A stretch of DNA of 10,115 nt from Parachlamydia sp. (GTDB lineage Bacteria > Chlamydiota > Chlamydiia > Chlamydiales > Parachlamydiaceae), in NCBI GenBank assembly GCA_021298935.1, contig JAJTHR010000255.1, forward strand, positions 1 to 10,115, in the 5' to 3' direction. The notes beneath the pieces were generated by a model, which was not told where the DNA came from, did not search any database, and saw only the letters and a list, made by a program, of their open reading frames with translations. Shown piece after piece: positions 1 through 6,039 of this stretch. How positions within the stretch are numbered: the stretch's first letter is position 1; each line of letters starts with the position of its first letter. Made by a program: the position numbers and the translations under genes.

Positions 1-20
1 AAATTTGACTTGTGATCACC

Positions 21-91
21 TTCATCTTTAAAAGATCTCTCCTTGTTGATATTCAAAGATATCAACTTCGAAAAGATCTTTTAAATCTGAA
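21..91. repeat. Nested inverted repeat (long AT-rich stem-loop)
   Basis: Bases 27-38 and 74-85 form a perfect 12-bp inverted repeat. A 4-bp outer extension (21-24 with 88-91) lies across a two-base mismatch on each side. Inside it is a second perfect 8-bp stem, 45-52 with 59-66, around a 6-base loop. The right arm also contains the 12-bp palindrome AAAAGATCTTTT (71-82). The structure could fold as RNA on either strand or extrude as a cruciform. There is no T-run after it, so it is not a typical intrinsic terminator. It could mark the end of a gene lying left of the window or a regulatory site for the ORF at 130. Function is unknown. Confidence 0.55.
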
Positions 92-129
92 GCGCTGACA
101 AGCCAACTTTATGGTTTTATTTTTGGGAA

Positions 130-390
130 ATGGTATTACAATATTTGATGAGGGTCGGTTTAAAAGCAGATGTTGCAGGATATCTTGCCGGGATTTTTAT
201 TTGTGAAAATTGCGATCGTTATAAAAGAGGTCACCTTTCAGAAACAGGCTTTTGCATATCACCAGAATGGCAAATTATCCAAAACCCAAAGAAAGAGACT
301 TTATACCACACAGTTTGCTCAGAAAACTGTAAATCTGCCCTTATGATAGATCTAAATGATGAGTCAACTCAAAGCTTTGCTCTGAGTTGA
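130..390 (+). CDS. Small cysteine-rich, putative zinc-binding protein (hypothetical)
   Basis: This encodes 86 residues that I do not recognise as a named family. Cysteines fall at 25, 28, 42, 63 and 67: a C-x2-C pair after a short hydrophobic stretch (17-24), and a late HTVCSENCK segment with C-x3-C. This resembles the two knuckles of a small treble-clef or zinc-ribbon fold. Zinc binding is inferred from spacing only. ATG 130 is the first possible start, because a TGA lies in frame at 88-90 with no ATG, GTG or TTG between. The ribosome binding site is poor (GGGAA almost touching the ATG). The last ten or so codons and the stop lie within the terminator hairpin at 359-395, so the C-terminal tail may be recently acquired or the gene may be decaying. 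It converges on pnp with 16 nt between. Confidence 0.5.
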   Translation: MVLQYLMRVGLKADVAGYLAGIFICENCDRYKRGHLSETGFCISPEWQIIQNPKKETLYHTVCSENCKSALMIDLNDESTQSFALS

Positions 391-395
391 CTCAT
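359..395. terminator. Intrinsic terminator between convergent ORF 130-390 and pnp
   Basis: Bases 359-371 pair perfectly with 383-395 (13 bp). Three further inner pairs (373-375 with 379-381) across one A-C mismatch close a TTT loop. On the plus strand the stem is followed by TTTTAATT, a fair U-tract. Read on the minus strand it lies 12 nt past the pnp stop and is followed by a weaker CATTTAG tail. It probably terminates transcription from both sides. It contains the stop codon of the plus-strand ORF. Confidence 0.8.
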
Positions 396-406
396 TTTAA
401 TTAAAA

Positions 407-2503
407 TTAATTGGGGGGTTGCAGTGTCGCTTTGCGGCTTAGCTTAATTTGCCCTCGCTCGTTAATATCTAGAACTTTTACGTTCAGGATATCCCCTTGT
501 TTGACAAATTCATCCAGGCTGTTAATGCGGCTGATATCGAATTCAGAAATATGGCAAAGACCTTCTTTTCCAGGAAGAATCTCGACAAAAACTCCAAACG
601 GAGCAATTGAAGTCGCTTTTCCGGAATAAATCCGGCCGATTTCAATCTCTGCCGTTAAGCCATTGATAATGGCTTTCGCTTTCTCAATGCTTTCCAAATC
701 CGACGCCGCGATGCTGATAAGCCCGCTATCATCAATGTCGATTTGAACGCCCGTCTGCTCGATAATAGCGCGAATCTGCTTTCCTCCAGGCCCAATGACT
801 GTGGCAATCTTGCTGGGCTTAATTTGAACAGTTTCAATGCGGGGAGCATACTGGGACATTTCGTTTTTATATTTTGGACAAACAGCCAACATTTTATTCA
901 GAATGTGGGTACGACCTTCTTTCGCTTGCTTTAAAGCTGCACGCATAATTTCTAAAGTGATGCCTTCAACCTTGATATCCATTTGGAAGGCTGTGATGCC
1001 GTTTTCGTCGCCGGCCACTTTGAAATCCATATCGCCTAACGCATCCTCAATTCCTAAAATATCAGATAAAATGGCAAAATTATCATTTTCCATGATCAGT
1101 CCCATAGCAATTCCTGCTACAGGCCGTTTAATCGGGACACCTGCATCCATTAAGGCTAGACATCCGCCGCAAACTGAAGCCATTGACGAAGAGCCGTTGG
1201 ATTCTGTGATATTGGATTCCAGACGAATTGTATAAGGAAACTGCTCTTTAGGCGGAATGAGGGCTAAAAGAGCTCTTTCAGCTAACTTGCCATGTCCCAC
1301 TTCTCTTCGTCCCGGAGCGCCCATGCGGCCGACTTCTCCAACAGAGAAGGGGGGGAAAAAGTATTGGAGGTAAAAACGATGATTTCCTTCCCCTTGTAAA
1401 TCTTCAAAGCGCTGAGCCATCGTTTCTCCGCCAAGCGTACAAACGGCAACAGCCTGGGTTTCACCTCTTGTAAATAAAGAGCTACCATGGGCGCGGGGTA
1501 AGAGTCCTTGTTCAACATCGATCATGCGGATTTCATCGAGTTTCCTGCCATCTGAGCGGCGGTTCTCATTCAAAATCATGCGACGCATCATGCTGGATTG
1601 AATATTCTTAAAGGTGTAAGAAATTTCATGCGCTGTATAGAAGGGTGCTTCCCCTGCAGGCATGAACTTTTCATTCACCTGTCTTGCAATATCCCCAATG
1701 GCCTCTTCTCTTTTCTGTTTTAATTCAATACGGAGCGCCTGATCGAGTGAAGATGAGACGAGAGATTCGATTTGAGATTGAAGTTCTTTTGGCCATTTTT
1801 TGAGGGACTCTCTGTTTTTTGGTTTGCCTACACGCTGGCGCCACTCTTCAAGAGTGCGGCAGATCGCCTGAATGCTTTGATGACCGAGCTCTAAAGCTTC
1901 GATCGCCTGCTCTTCCGTTAAGAAATCACAGAAGCCCTCGATCATTAAAACAGCATCATTTGTTCCGGCAAGCATTAAATCGAGTTTTGATTTTTTAAGT
2001 TCCTCCACTGTTGGATTGACGATGAATTGACCATCAACCATTCCTACACGGACTGCACCGACAGGCTTAATGAGGGGAATATCTGAAATGACAAGGGCTG
2101 CCGCAGCTGCGCAAATTGCCAGAGGTTCAGGGGGATTAACGCCGTCATAAGACCAGACATAGGAAAGGACTTGAACTTCATTATAATACCCTTCTTCGAA
2201 TAAAGGGCGTAAAGGACGGTCGATCAGGCGGCTGACTAAAGTCTCTCTTTCTGTCGGTCGGCCTTCCCGCTTGATAAATCCGCCAAGTGTTTTACCGGCA
2301 GAGGAGAATTTTTCCTGGTAATCGACTCTTAAAGGGAGAAAGTCAATTTCCGGGTCGGCTTTTGGGTTTGCGCAGGCTGTTGAAAAAACCATTGTTTCGC
2401 CGCAGCGCAAAATAACTGCTCCGCCTGCTTGACGAGCGATTTTGCCTGTTTCGAAAATAAGTTCTTTTGAGCCGATTTTGACTGATATGATGTCACGTTG
2501 CAT
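407..2503 (-). CDS. pnp: Polyribonucleotide nucleotidyltransferase (PNPase)
   Basis: PNPase is a cytoplasmic 3'-to-5' phosphorolytic exoribonuclease that degrades mRNA using phosphate and releases nucleoside diphosphates. It is typically a trimer. The protein has 698 residues, close to the usual ~700. Two RNase PH-like halves cover about residues 1-220 and 310-545. The second half carries the active-site segment FSVGE at 386-390, the ITESNGSSSMASVCG region (432-446) and the LGDMDFKVAG region. By alignment with E. coli, Asp487, Asp493 and Lys495 are the catalytic residues. A KH domain has its GPGGK loop at 571-575, and an S1 domain follows at about 620-690. ATG is preceded by GGAG at 2515-2512 with 8 nt spacing. 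It lies downstream of rpsO as in many bacteria, separated by a structured spacer. Confidence 0.98.
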   Translation of the reverse strand: MQRDIISVKIGSKELIFETGKIARQAGGAVILRCGETMVFSTACANPKADPEIDFLPLRVDYQEKFSSAGKTLGGFIKREGRPTERETLVSRLIDRPLRPLFEEGYYNEVQVLSYVWSYDGVNPPEPLAICAAAAALVISDIPLIKPVGAVRVGMVDGQFIVNPTVEELKKSKLDLMLAGTNDAVLMIEGFCDFLTEEQAIEALELGHQSIQAICRTLEEWRQRVGKPKNRESLKKWPKELQSQIESLVSSSLDQALRIELKQKREEAIGDIARQVNEKFMPAGEAPFYTAHEISYTFKNIQSSMMRRMILNENRRSDGRKLDEIRMIDVEQGLLPRAHGSSLFTRGETQAVAVCTLGGETMAQRFEDLQGEGNHRFYLQYFFPPFSVGEVGRMGAPGRREVGHGKLAERALLALIPPKEQFPYTIRLESNITESNGSSSMASVCGGCLALMDAGVPIKRPVAGIAMGLIMENDNFAILSDILGIEDALGDMDFKVAGDENGITAFQMDIKVEGITLEIMRAALKQAKEGRTHILNKMLAVCPKYKNEMSQYAPRIETVQIKPSKIATVIGPGGKQIRAIIEQTGVQIDIDDSGLISIAASDLESIEKAKAIINGLTAEIEIGRIYSGKATSIAPFGVFVEILPGKEGLCHISEFDISRINSLDEFVKQGDILNVKVLDINERGQIKLSRKATLQPPN

Positions 2504-2559
2504 TAAGATAACTCCATTGGTTTCGATATTGAATTTCCGATTGCATGGAGGATAGAACG

Positions 2560-2603
2560 CAGAAAATTCGCTTTAAAGCATTTCATTTAAGGGGAATTTT
2601 CTG
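2560..2603 (-). promoter_or_regulatory. Stem-loop in the pnp leader
   Basis: Bases 2560-2569 and 2594-2603 form a perfect 10-bp inverted repeat around a 24-nt loop. The loop contains a small palindrome, GCTTTAAAGC (2570-2579). It lies 57 nt upstream of the pnp start on the minus strand. In E. coli the pnp leader has an RNase III-cleaved hairpin used for PNPase autoregulation. This hairpin is in the matching place, but a matching function is inference only. Confidence 0.5.
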
Positions 2604-2633
2604 TTTTCTATGATCCATGAAGGGGGTTGAAGA

Positions 2634-2655
2634 AAGGGCTAGCGTTGCTGCCCTT
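2634..2655 (-). terminator. Probable weak intrinsic terminator or attenuator after rpsO
   Basis: AAGGGC (2634-2639) pairs with GCCCTT (2650-2655). A further AGC/GCT pair lies inside, with one bulged T at 2640 and a three-base loop. On the minus strand the stem starts 19 nt past the rpsO stop and is followed by TTCTTC rather than a clean U-tract. Partial termination between rpsO and pnp is the likely role. Confidence 0.55.
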
Positions 2656-2674
2656 ACTTGAAATTTCAGCTTAA

Positions 2675-2944
2675 TTATCTTCTAAGCTTTAATTTGTTAA
2701 TTAGCGTTTGATAACGTTTTGTGTCTGTTGAATTCAAATAATCAAGCAAACGACGTCTTTGTCCGACTAATTTAAGGAGAGCCAAACGGGAACCATGGTC
2801 CTTTGGGGCCCTTTTTAAATGATCAGTCAGCTCCGTGATCCGTTCTGTAAGAATGGCGATTTGGACGTCGGCCGATCCGGTATCTTTTTCATGAAGCTGG
2901 AATTTTTTTGTGATTTCTTCCTTGGTACCTTTGTCTAGTGACAT
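2675..2944 (-). CDS. rpsO: Ribosomal protein uS15
   Basis: Small-subunit protein S15 binds the central domain of 16S rRNA early in 30S assembly and contributes to a bridge with the 50S subunit. At 89 residues it has the standard length. Family motifs are present: HEKDTGS at 18-24, DHGSR at 49-53 and the basic helix RRRLLDYL at 63-70. The ATG has a purine-rich GGGGGA segment upstream (GGGGG at 2957-2953, 8 nt spacing). It is the first gene of an rpsO-pnp pair. The divergent spacer to the right holds its promoter. Confidence 0.98.
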   Translation of the reverse strand: MSLDKGTKEEITKKFQLHEKDTGSADVQIAILTERITELTDHLKRAPKDHGSRLALLKLVGQRRRLLDYLNSTDTKRYQTLINKLKLRR

Positions 2945-3014
2945 TCAGGAATCCCCCGTAAATTAAGGCCAGATGGCTCGTTTTAAAATATGATTTCAAT
3001 GGTAACTCCTTATA

Positions 3015-3044
3015 ATGATAACAAAAACCCCCAATTATTTGCAA
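3015..3044 (-). promoter_or_regulatory. Candidate promoter for rpsO (minus strand)
   Basis: Reading the minus strand, TTGCAA (3044-3039) and TATCAT (3020-3015) are 18 nt apart and resemble a sigma-70-type -35 and -10. They lie about 70 nt upstream of the rpsO start. The overlapping plus-strand bases 3011-3016 spell TATAAT, a perfect -10 for the divergent gene at 3145, but no convincing -35 stands at the right distance for it. Confidence 0.4.
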
Positions 3045-3144
3045 GGAAACTCTTCTTTGAGTGAAGGGGCTGAATGACCATTCTTATTGCTTTTTCAGAG
3101 CAAACATGTTAGTTTATCTAAAAATTTTAACAAGGGTATTTTTG

Positions 3145-3828
3145 ATGTATAAAGATGCAACTTATAAAGAAAAATTTACGCTTCTAAATGACTGGCTGGG
3201 AATAATAGTTGATTCTATTAAGAAAGATCTTAAAAACGAGCATTTGAAGAAAGACTTTAATTTTGCCAAACGTTTTTTAAATTCTAAAAATATTAATAAG
3301 ATTACAAACGAGGAACTAACTGAAGCTTACCAAAGGGCGATTGCTGAAGAGGAAAGAGGGGAAGAGCTTGCGGAATTTATGACAGCGCGCTGGCTCCTTA
3401 AAAATACTGAAATATATGATTTTTTTGAAACGCAATTAAGCCTTATTAACCCCGATTTTAGTGATCTTGAGCAATTGACAATTGAGCAGGCGACTCCCTT
3501 GATGGAATCGTCGGTGCAACATTTTGGTGCTCCGCAGACATATATTTTTTCTGTCTTGAATTCTGTTGTTTTCCCAAAGGAAGTCTACCAGCGTCTTGCT
3601 GGCCAGGCTAAAGACCAAAATCTGCAACATCAAGAAGAAGCCCAAAGAAAAGAAGAGAAGCAGACTTTTGAAAGCCTCAAACAATCGCATGAAAGGGATG
3701 TAGCCCGTCTGACAGATAAGTATGAAAAAAAATTGTCAGGTTTGCAAAAAAAATATCAGACCGATACTGACACTCTAAAGAAACAAGTTTCACAGCTGCA
3801 GCGTAAATTGCATGAGGTGAAGCAGTAA
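3145..3828 (+). CDS. Hypothetical helical protein with C-terminal coiled coil
   Basis: This encodes 227 residues from ATG 3145. I prefer this start because AAGGG at 3132-3136 lies 8 nt upstream. The frame stays open back to a GTG at 3061, but those 28 extra residues look unlike coding sequence. I do not recognise the family. The first ~150 residues look mostly helical and mixed-charge, with no signal peptide or membrane segment. From about residue 160 to the end the sequence is rich in Lys, Glu and Gln, with Leu spaced roughly in heptads. That is a probable coiled coil, which suggests oligomerisation or a partner protein. Its TAA shares one base with the tadA ATG (TAATG), so the two are probably co-transcribed and translationally coupled. 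Confidence 0.8.
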   Translation: MYKDATYKEKFTLLNDWLGIIVDSIKKDLKNEHLKKDFNFAKRFLNSKNINKITNEELTEAYQRAIAEEERGEELAEFMTARWLLKNTEIYDFFETQLSLINPDFSDLEQLTIEQATPLMESSVQHFGAPQTYIFSVLNSVVFPKEVYQRLAGQAKDQNLQHQEEAQRKEEKQTFESLKQSHERDVARLTDKYEKKLSGLQKKYQTDTDTLKKQVSQLQRKLHEVKQ

Positions 3829-4328
3829 TGCCATTTCCCTGGTTGATTGTCCCCAAGACTGACGATGAAAAATTCATGCTTGAGGCATTAAAAGAGGCCT
3901 GGAAAGCTTTTCAGGCAGATGAAGTGCCGGTTGGAGCGGTCCTGGTCAAAGACAAGCAAATCATTGCAAGAGGTCATAACCAGGTTGAGTTGCTGCGCGA
4001 TGCGACTGCCCATGCTGAGATGCTCTGTCTGACAGCTGGTGAGGCGGCCTTGGATAATTGGAGGCTTGCCCAAACAACTTTGTATTGCACGATCGAACCC
4101 TGCGCCATGTGCGCAGGGGCTATGCTTCTCACAAGGATCCATACCCTTGTTTGGGGAGCTCCAGATATCAGGCATGGGGCTAATGGAAGCTGGGTCGACC
4201 TGTTTGAAAAAAAACATCCGACCCATACCTTGGAAATAAAATCAGGTATTTTGGAAGAGTTTGCCGCCCAGTTGCTAAAAGATTTTTTTCAAATGCAGAG
4301 GAACAAGAAAAGCAATGGCGAAGAATGA
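3828..4328 (+). CDS. tadA: tRNA-specific adenosine deaminase
   Basis: TadA deaminates adenosine-34 of tRNA-Arg(ACG) to inosine, which lets one tRNA read CGU, CGC and CGA codons. It is an essential zinc enzyme in most bacteria. The 166-residue protein has the cytidine/deoxycytidylate deaminase fold. The zinc ligand and proton shuttle are in HAE (His62, Glu64), and PCAMC supplies Cys92 and Cys95. The upstream VPVGAVLV strand (33-40) is also typical. The ATG overlaps the stop of the preceding gene by one base, and the 3' end overlaps the next ORF by 14 nt. Older chlamydial annotations call this gene a cytosine deaminase, but the motif set fits TadA. Confidence 0.95.
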   Translation: MPFPWLIVPKTDDEKFMLEALKEAWKAFQADEVPVGAVLVKDKQIIARGHNQVELLRDATAHAEMLCLTAGEAALDNWRLAQTTLYCTIEPCAMCAGAMLLTRIHTLVWGAPDIRHGANGSWVDLFEKKHPTHTLEIKSGILEEFAAQLLKDFFQMQRNKKSNGEE

Positions 4329-4557
4329 AGGCTGGGCAGCAATAGAAAGTCTTCTCCGTGAGATGATTGAAGGGCAGCATGCCCATTTGCTTAAGTGTGC
4401 AAAAAGGATTGTTCCAGAAGTGACTGCGGACGATATCATGCAGCCCAATGATTTTCCTGATTTGGAAAATCACCCTGTTTTTCGTTACGAAGAAGGCGCC
4501 CTTGCAGGTATGCAAAGCGTCCAGATGGCCTTAAGGGCCTTAAAAAATGAAGCTTGA
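4315..4557 (+). CDS. Small hypothetical protein downstream of tadA
   Basis: This encodes 80 residues and starts inside the last codons of tadA (14-nt overlap). A GAGGAA ribosome binding site lies about 11 nt upstream of ATG 4315. An amphipathic helix runs over about residues 5-30. A segment with the look of a conserved motif follows (ADDIMQPNDFPDLE, then a run of aromatic and acidic residues to about 60), and a second helix ends the protein. No cysteine pairs, signal peptide or membrane segment are seen. I believe a similar small protein follows tadA in other Chlamydiae (position of CT845), but that is memory, not a search. No function is assigned. Confidence 0.75.
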   Translation: MAKNEGWAAIESLLREMIEGQHAHLLKCAKRIVPEVTADDIMQPNDFPDLENHPVFRYEEGALAGMQSVQMALRALKNEA

Positions 4558-4708
4558 GTTCGTCAGTTACCAGCACGGGATTCATCAACTAGAAGGCTTT
4601 TTTGCCTGTCCTAAAAAAGACCATCTGCCACTTGTAGTTCTTTGCCATGCCTGGGCAGGAAGGGGCACTTTCATTTGCAAAAATTACAAAATCAACATGT
4701 ATTTATAA
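4547..4708 (+). pseudogene. 5' remnant of a dienelactone hydrolase-family gene
   Basis: From ATG 4547, overlapping the previous ORF by 11 nt, 53 codons run to a TAA at 4706-4708. The first ~42 residues match the start of dienelactone hydrolase-like alpha/beta hydrolases: a strand leading to LEGFFACP (15-22), then LPLVVLCHAWAGRGTF (27-42), whose HAWAGR is the family's oxyanion-region signature. After about base 4675 the likeness stops. The catalytic Cys, Asp and His, which lie further on in this family, are absent. The break coincides with the 3' end of the convergent OTU gene, so the gene was probably truncated when that gene arrived, or by a deletion. A working 53-residue product is unlikely. 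Confidence 0.75.
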
Positions 4709-5877
4709 TGACTATCATTAACCCTTAGGAGATGAATAGGTGTTAATTCCGAATTGGCGGCGTTAAAAATTTCAGGTTCCCGATTAGGCCATTGTTCGTG
4801 GTGGACGGCAAGGGGAAGGCCAAGGACGCCGCTTAAACCAAAAAGATGGAGAGTCGAACACCAAAACTTATCTTTCCCGCATAATTCCAAGAATTGTTCA
4901 TTTGATTGGATAAACAACTCATCTTGAGTTTTTTGCCTCAAACGCTCATCTAACCTTGCAGCTTTTTTAATCAGCGGAGAATAGTGCGTCCCCACTCTTT
5001 TTCCCCAATTTGGAAAACGTTTATTTAAATGTTTTGCCATCTCGGTTGTAGGGCTATCTTTTAAAAGTACATCGATGATTCTCGAAGCATCATCTAATGA
5101 AGCGTTGGAATTTATTTTTTTTAAATCCTTTTGCATCGCGCTTTCAATGGTCAATAGATCGCTTTTATAATAAAGACCCGCTTTATTCATTAAATCATCA
5201 TTGTATTCCAATCGGTCTGAGTCAATATATCCAAGACATCTTTCAGAAAGAGGGCTTTCTTCGTTTAAGTGCTGTTTAATAAATTCAATCCCTTTTTGAC
5301 GCAAAACTTGAGCTGTAACGAGGTTATTGTCTATCGTAAGCATTTCCGGGTACTGCAGTTCAAGCCCTTTGATAATGGAATAAAGCTGGCAGTTTCCATC
5401 GCCGGGGACATCAATAATGCAGGGGCTTTGTTTGCTTGCGATTAGACTCTCCCTTCTTGTGCCTTGTTTCACTGAGGCTGCCGGAAAAGGTCTGGGCAAA
5501 TATTTTTTCGGAGGGCGCTTGACTTGGGTAAGAGCTGGTTGTTGAGCAGGAGGAGGAGCTTCTGAAGTAAGCAATTCAAAAAATTCACTCAGATTGTCTT
5601 CTTCCTCGTCTTTATTTGAAAAAATATCGCACAAAATGGGTAAAAGGGAAGGGCGAGGATCCTGGCTGAATTCTCGAGCTTCTGAAGGAAATTCACTGAC
5701 ATCGTTGCGATGGGATTCAAAATTAACCTGCGCAACAGTATCGACCTTCTTCACTAAATTAAAGCAGTAGGAGGGAAGATTCATCAGTTTTTTCCAAAAC
5801 TTATTTAAAAAATTACCCACCTTTAAAGGTGCTTCAGTTAATAATGAAATTGTACTATTTAAGTTTAATCTAATCAT
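4684..5877 (-). CDS. OTU-domain cysteine protease, putative secreted deubiquitinase effector
   Basis: This encodes 397 residues. The OTU signature is clear: IIDVPGDGNCQLYS (154-167) gives Asp160 and nucleophile Cys163. The segment FWCSTLHLFGLSGVLGLPLAV (338-358) matches the family's core helix and strand, and PIHLLRVNDSHYKYML near the C-terminus supplies catalytic His390. OTU proteases cleave ubiquitin or ubiquitin-like chains. Bacteria lack ubiquitin, so the target is presumably in a eukaryotic host; an OTU effector is known in Chlamydia caviae (ChlaOTU). Residues 1-150 are non-catalytic, with an acidic stretch (90-102) and a proline-rich linker (108-132). Type III secretion is inferred only. 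The ATG at 5877 has no clear ribosome binding site; Met32 (5784) is an alternative start. The ~227 residues between Cys and His exceed most OTU domains. Confidence 0.88.
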   Translation of the reverse strand: MIRLNLNSTISLLTEAPLKVGNFLNKFWKKLMNLPSYCFNLVKKVDTVAQVNFESHRNDVSEFPSEAREFSQDPRPSLLPILCDIFSNKDEEEDNLSEFFELLTSEAPPPAQQPALTQVKRPPKKYLPRPFPAASVKQGTRRESLIASKQSPCIIDVPGDGNCQLYSIIKGLELQYPEMLTIDNNLVTAQVLRQKGIEFIKQHLNEESPLSERCLGYIDSDRLEYNDDLMNKAGLYYKSDLLTIESAMQKDLKKINSNASLDDASRIIDVLLKDSPTTEMAKHLNKRFPNWGKRVGTHYSPLIKKAARLDERLRQKTQDELFIQSNEQFLELCGKDKFWCSTLHLFGLSGVLGLPLAVHHEQWPNREPEIFNAANSELTPIHLLRVNDSHYKYMLIL

Positions 5878-5975
5878 GATATTTAAATTTTTTTTAGTTT
5901 AATAATAATCTTTTTGTTTTTTAATTTGATTAATTTGTTGTTAAGAATTGGTAAATCAATTCACAAAATTTTTGG

Positions 5976-6004
5976 TTGTTTTTTATCTTGGAAGTGAGTA
6001 TCCT
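5976..6004 (+). promoter_or_regulatory. Candidate promoter of the rpmE2-prfA-prmC cluster
   Basis: TTGTTT (5976-5981) and TATCCT (5999-6004) are 17 nt apart, a good sigma-70-type arrangement. Transcription would begin near 6011, giving a leader of about 30 nt before rpmE2. The 162-bp spacer from 5878 to 6039 is very AT-rich and must also hold the promoter of the divergent OTU gene. I could not place that promoter convincingly. Confidence 0.45.
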
Positions 6005-6026
6005 ATTATTCTTAAATCTAGAATGT

Positions 6027-6033
6027 AAAGGAG
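6027..6033 (+). promoter_or_regulatory. Ribosome binding site of rpmE2
   Basis: AAAGGAG lies 6 nt before ATG 6040. It is one of the strongest Shine-Dalgarno sequences in the window and confirms the rpmE2 start. Confidence 0.85.
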
Positions 6034-6039
6034 CCTCCA

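Noticed and set aside
837..1235. 132-residue plus-strand ORF antisense to pnp
   Set aside because: It is fully antisense to conserved PNPase active-site codons, and its openness reflects constraint on the other strand.
3011..3016. TATAAT as a promoter for the gene at 3145
   Set aside because: It is a perfect -10 hexamer, but no acceptable -35 lies 16-19 nt upstream. It overlaps the better-supported minus-strand promoter, so it is not listed separately.
3061..3144. Upstream extension of the coiled-coil ORF to a GTG at 3061
   Set aside because: The nearest purine-rich segment is about 12 nt away, whereas ATG 3145 has AAGGG at 8 nt, and the extra residues (Cys/Phe/Tyr-rich) do not match the charged, helical style of the rest.
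4676..5975. Possible target-site duplication flanking the OTU gene (ACAAAAT-like strings on both sides)
   Set aside because: The shared strings are short and AT-rich and are expected by chance in this composition. No transposase or terminal inverted repeat accompanies them.
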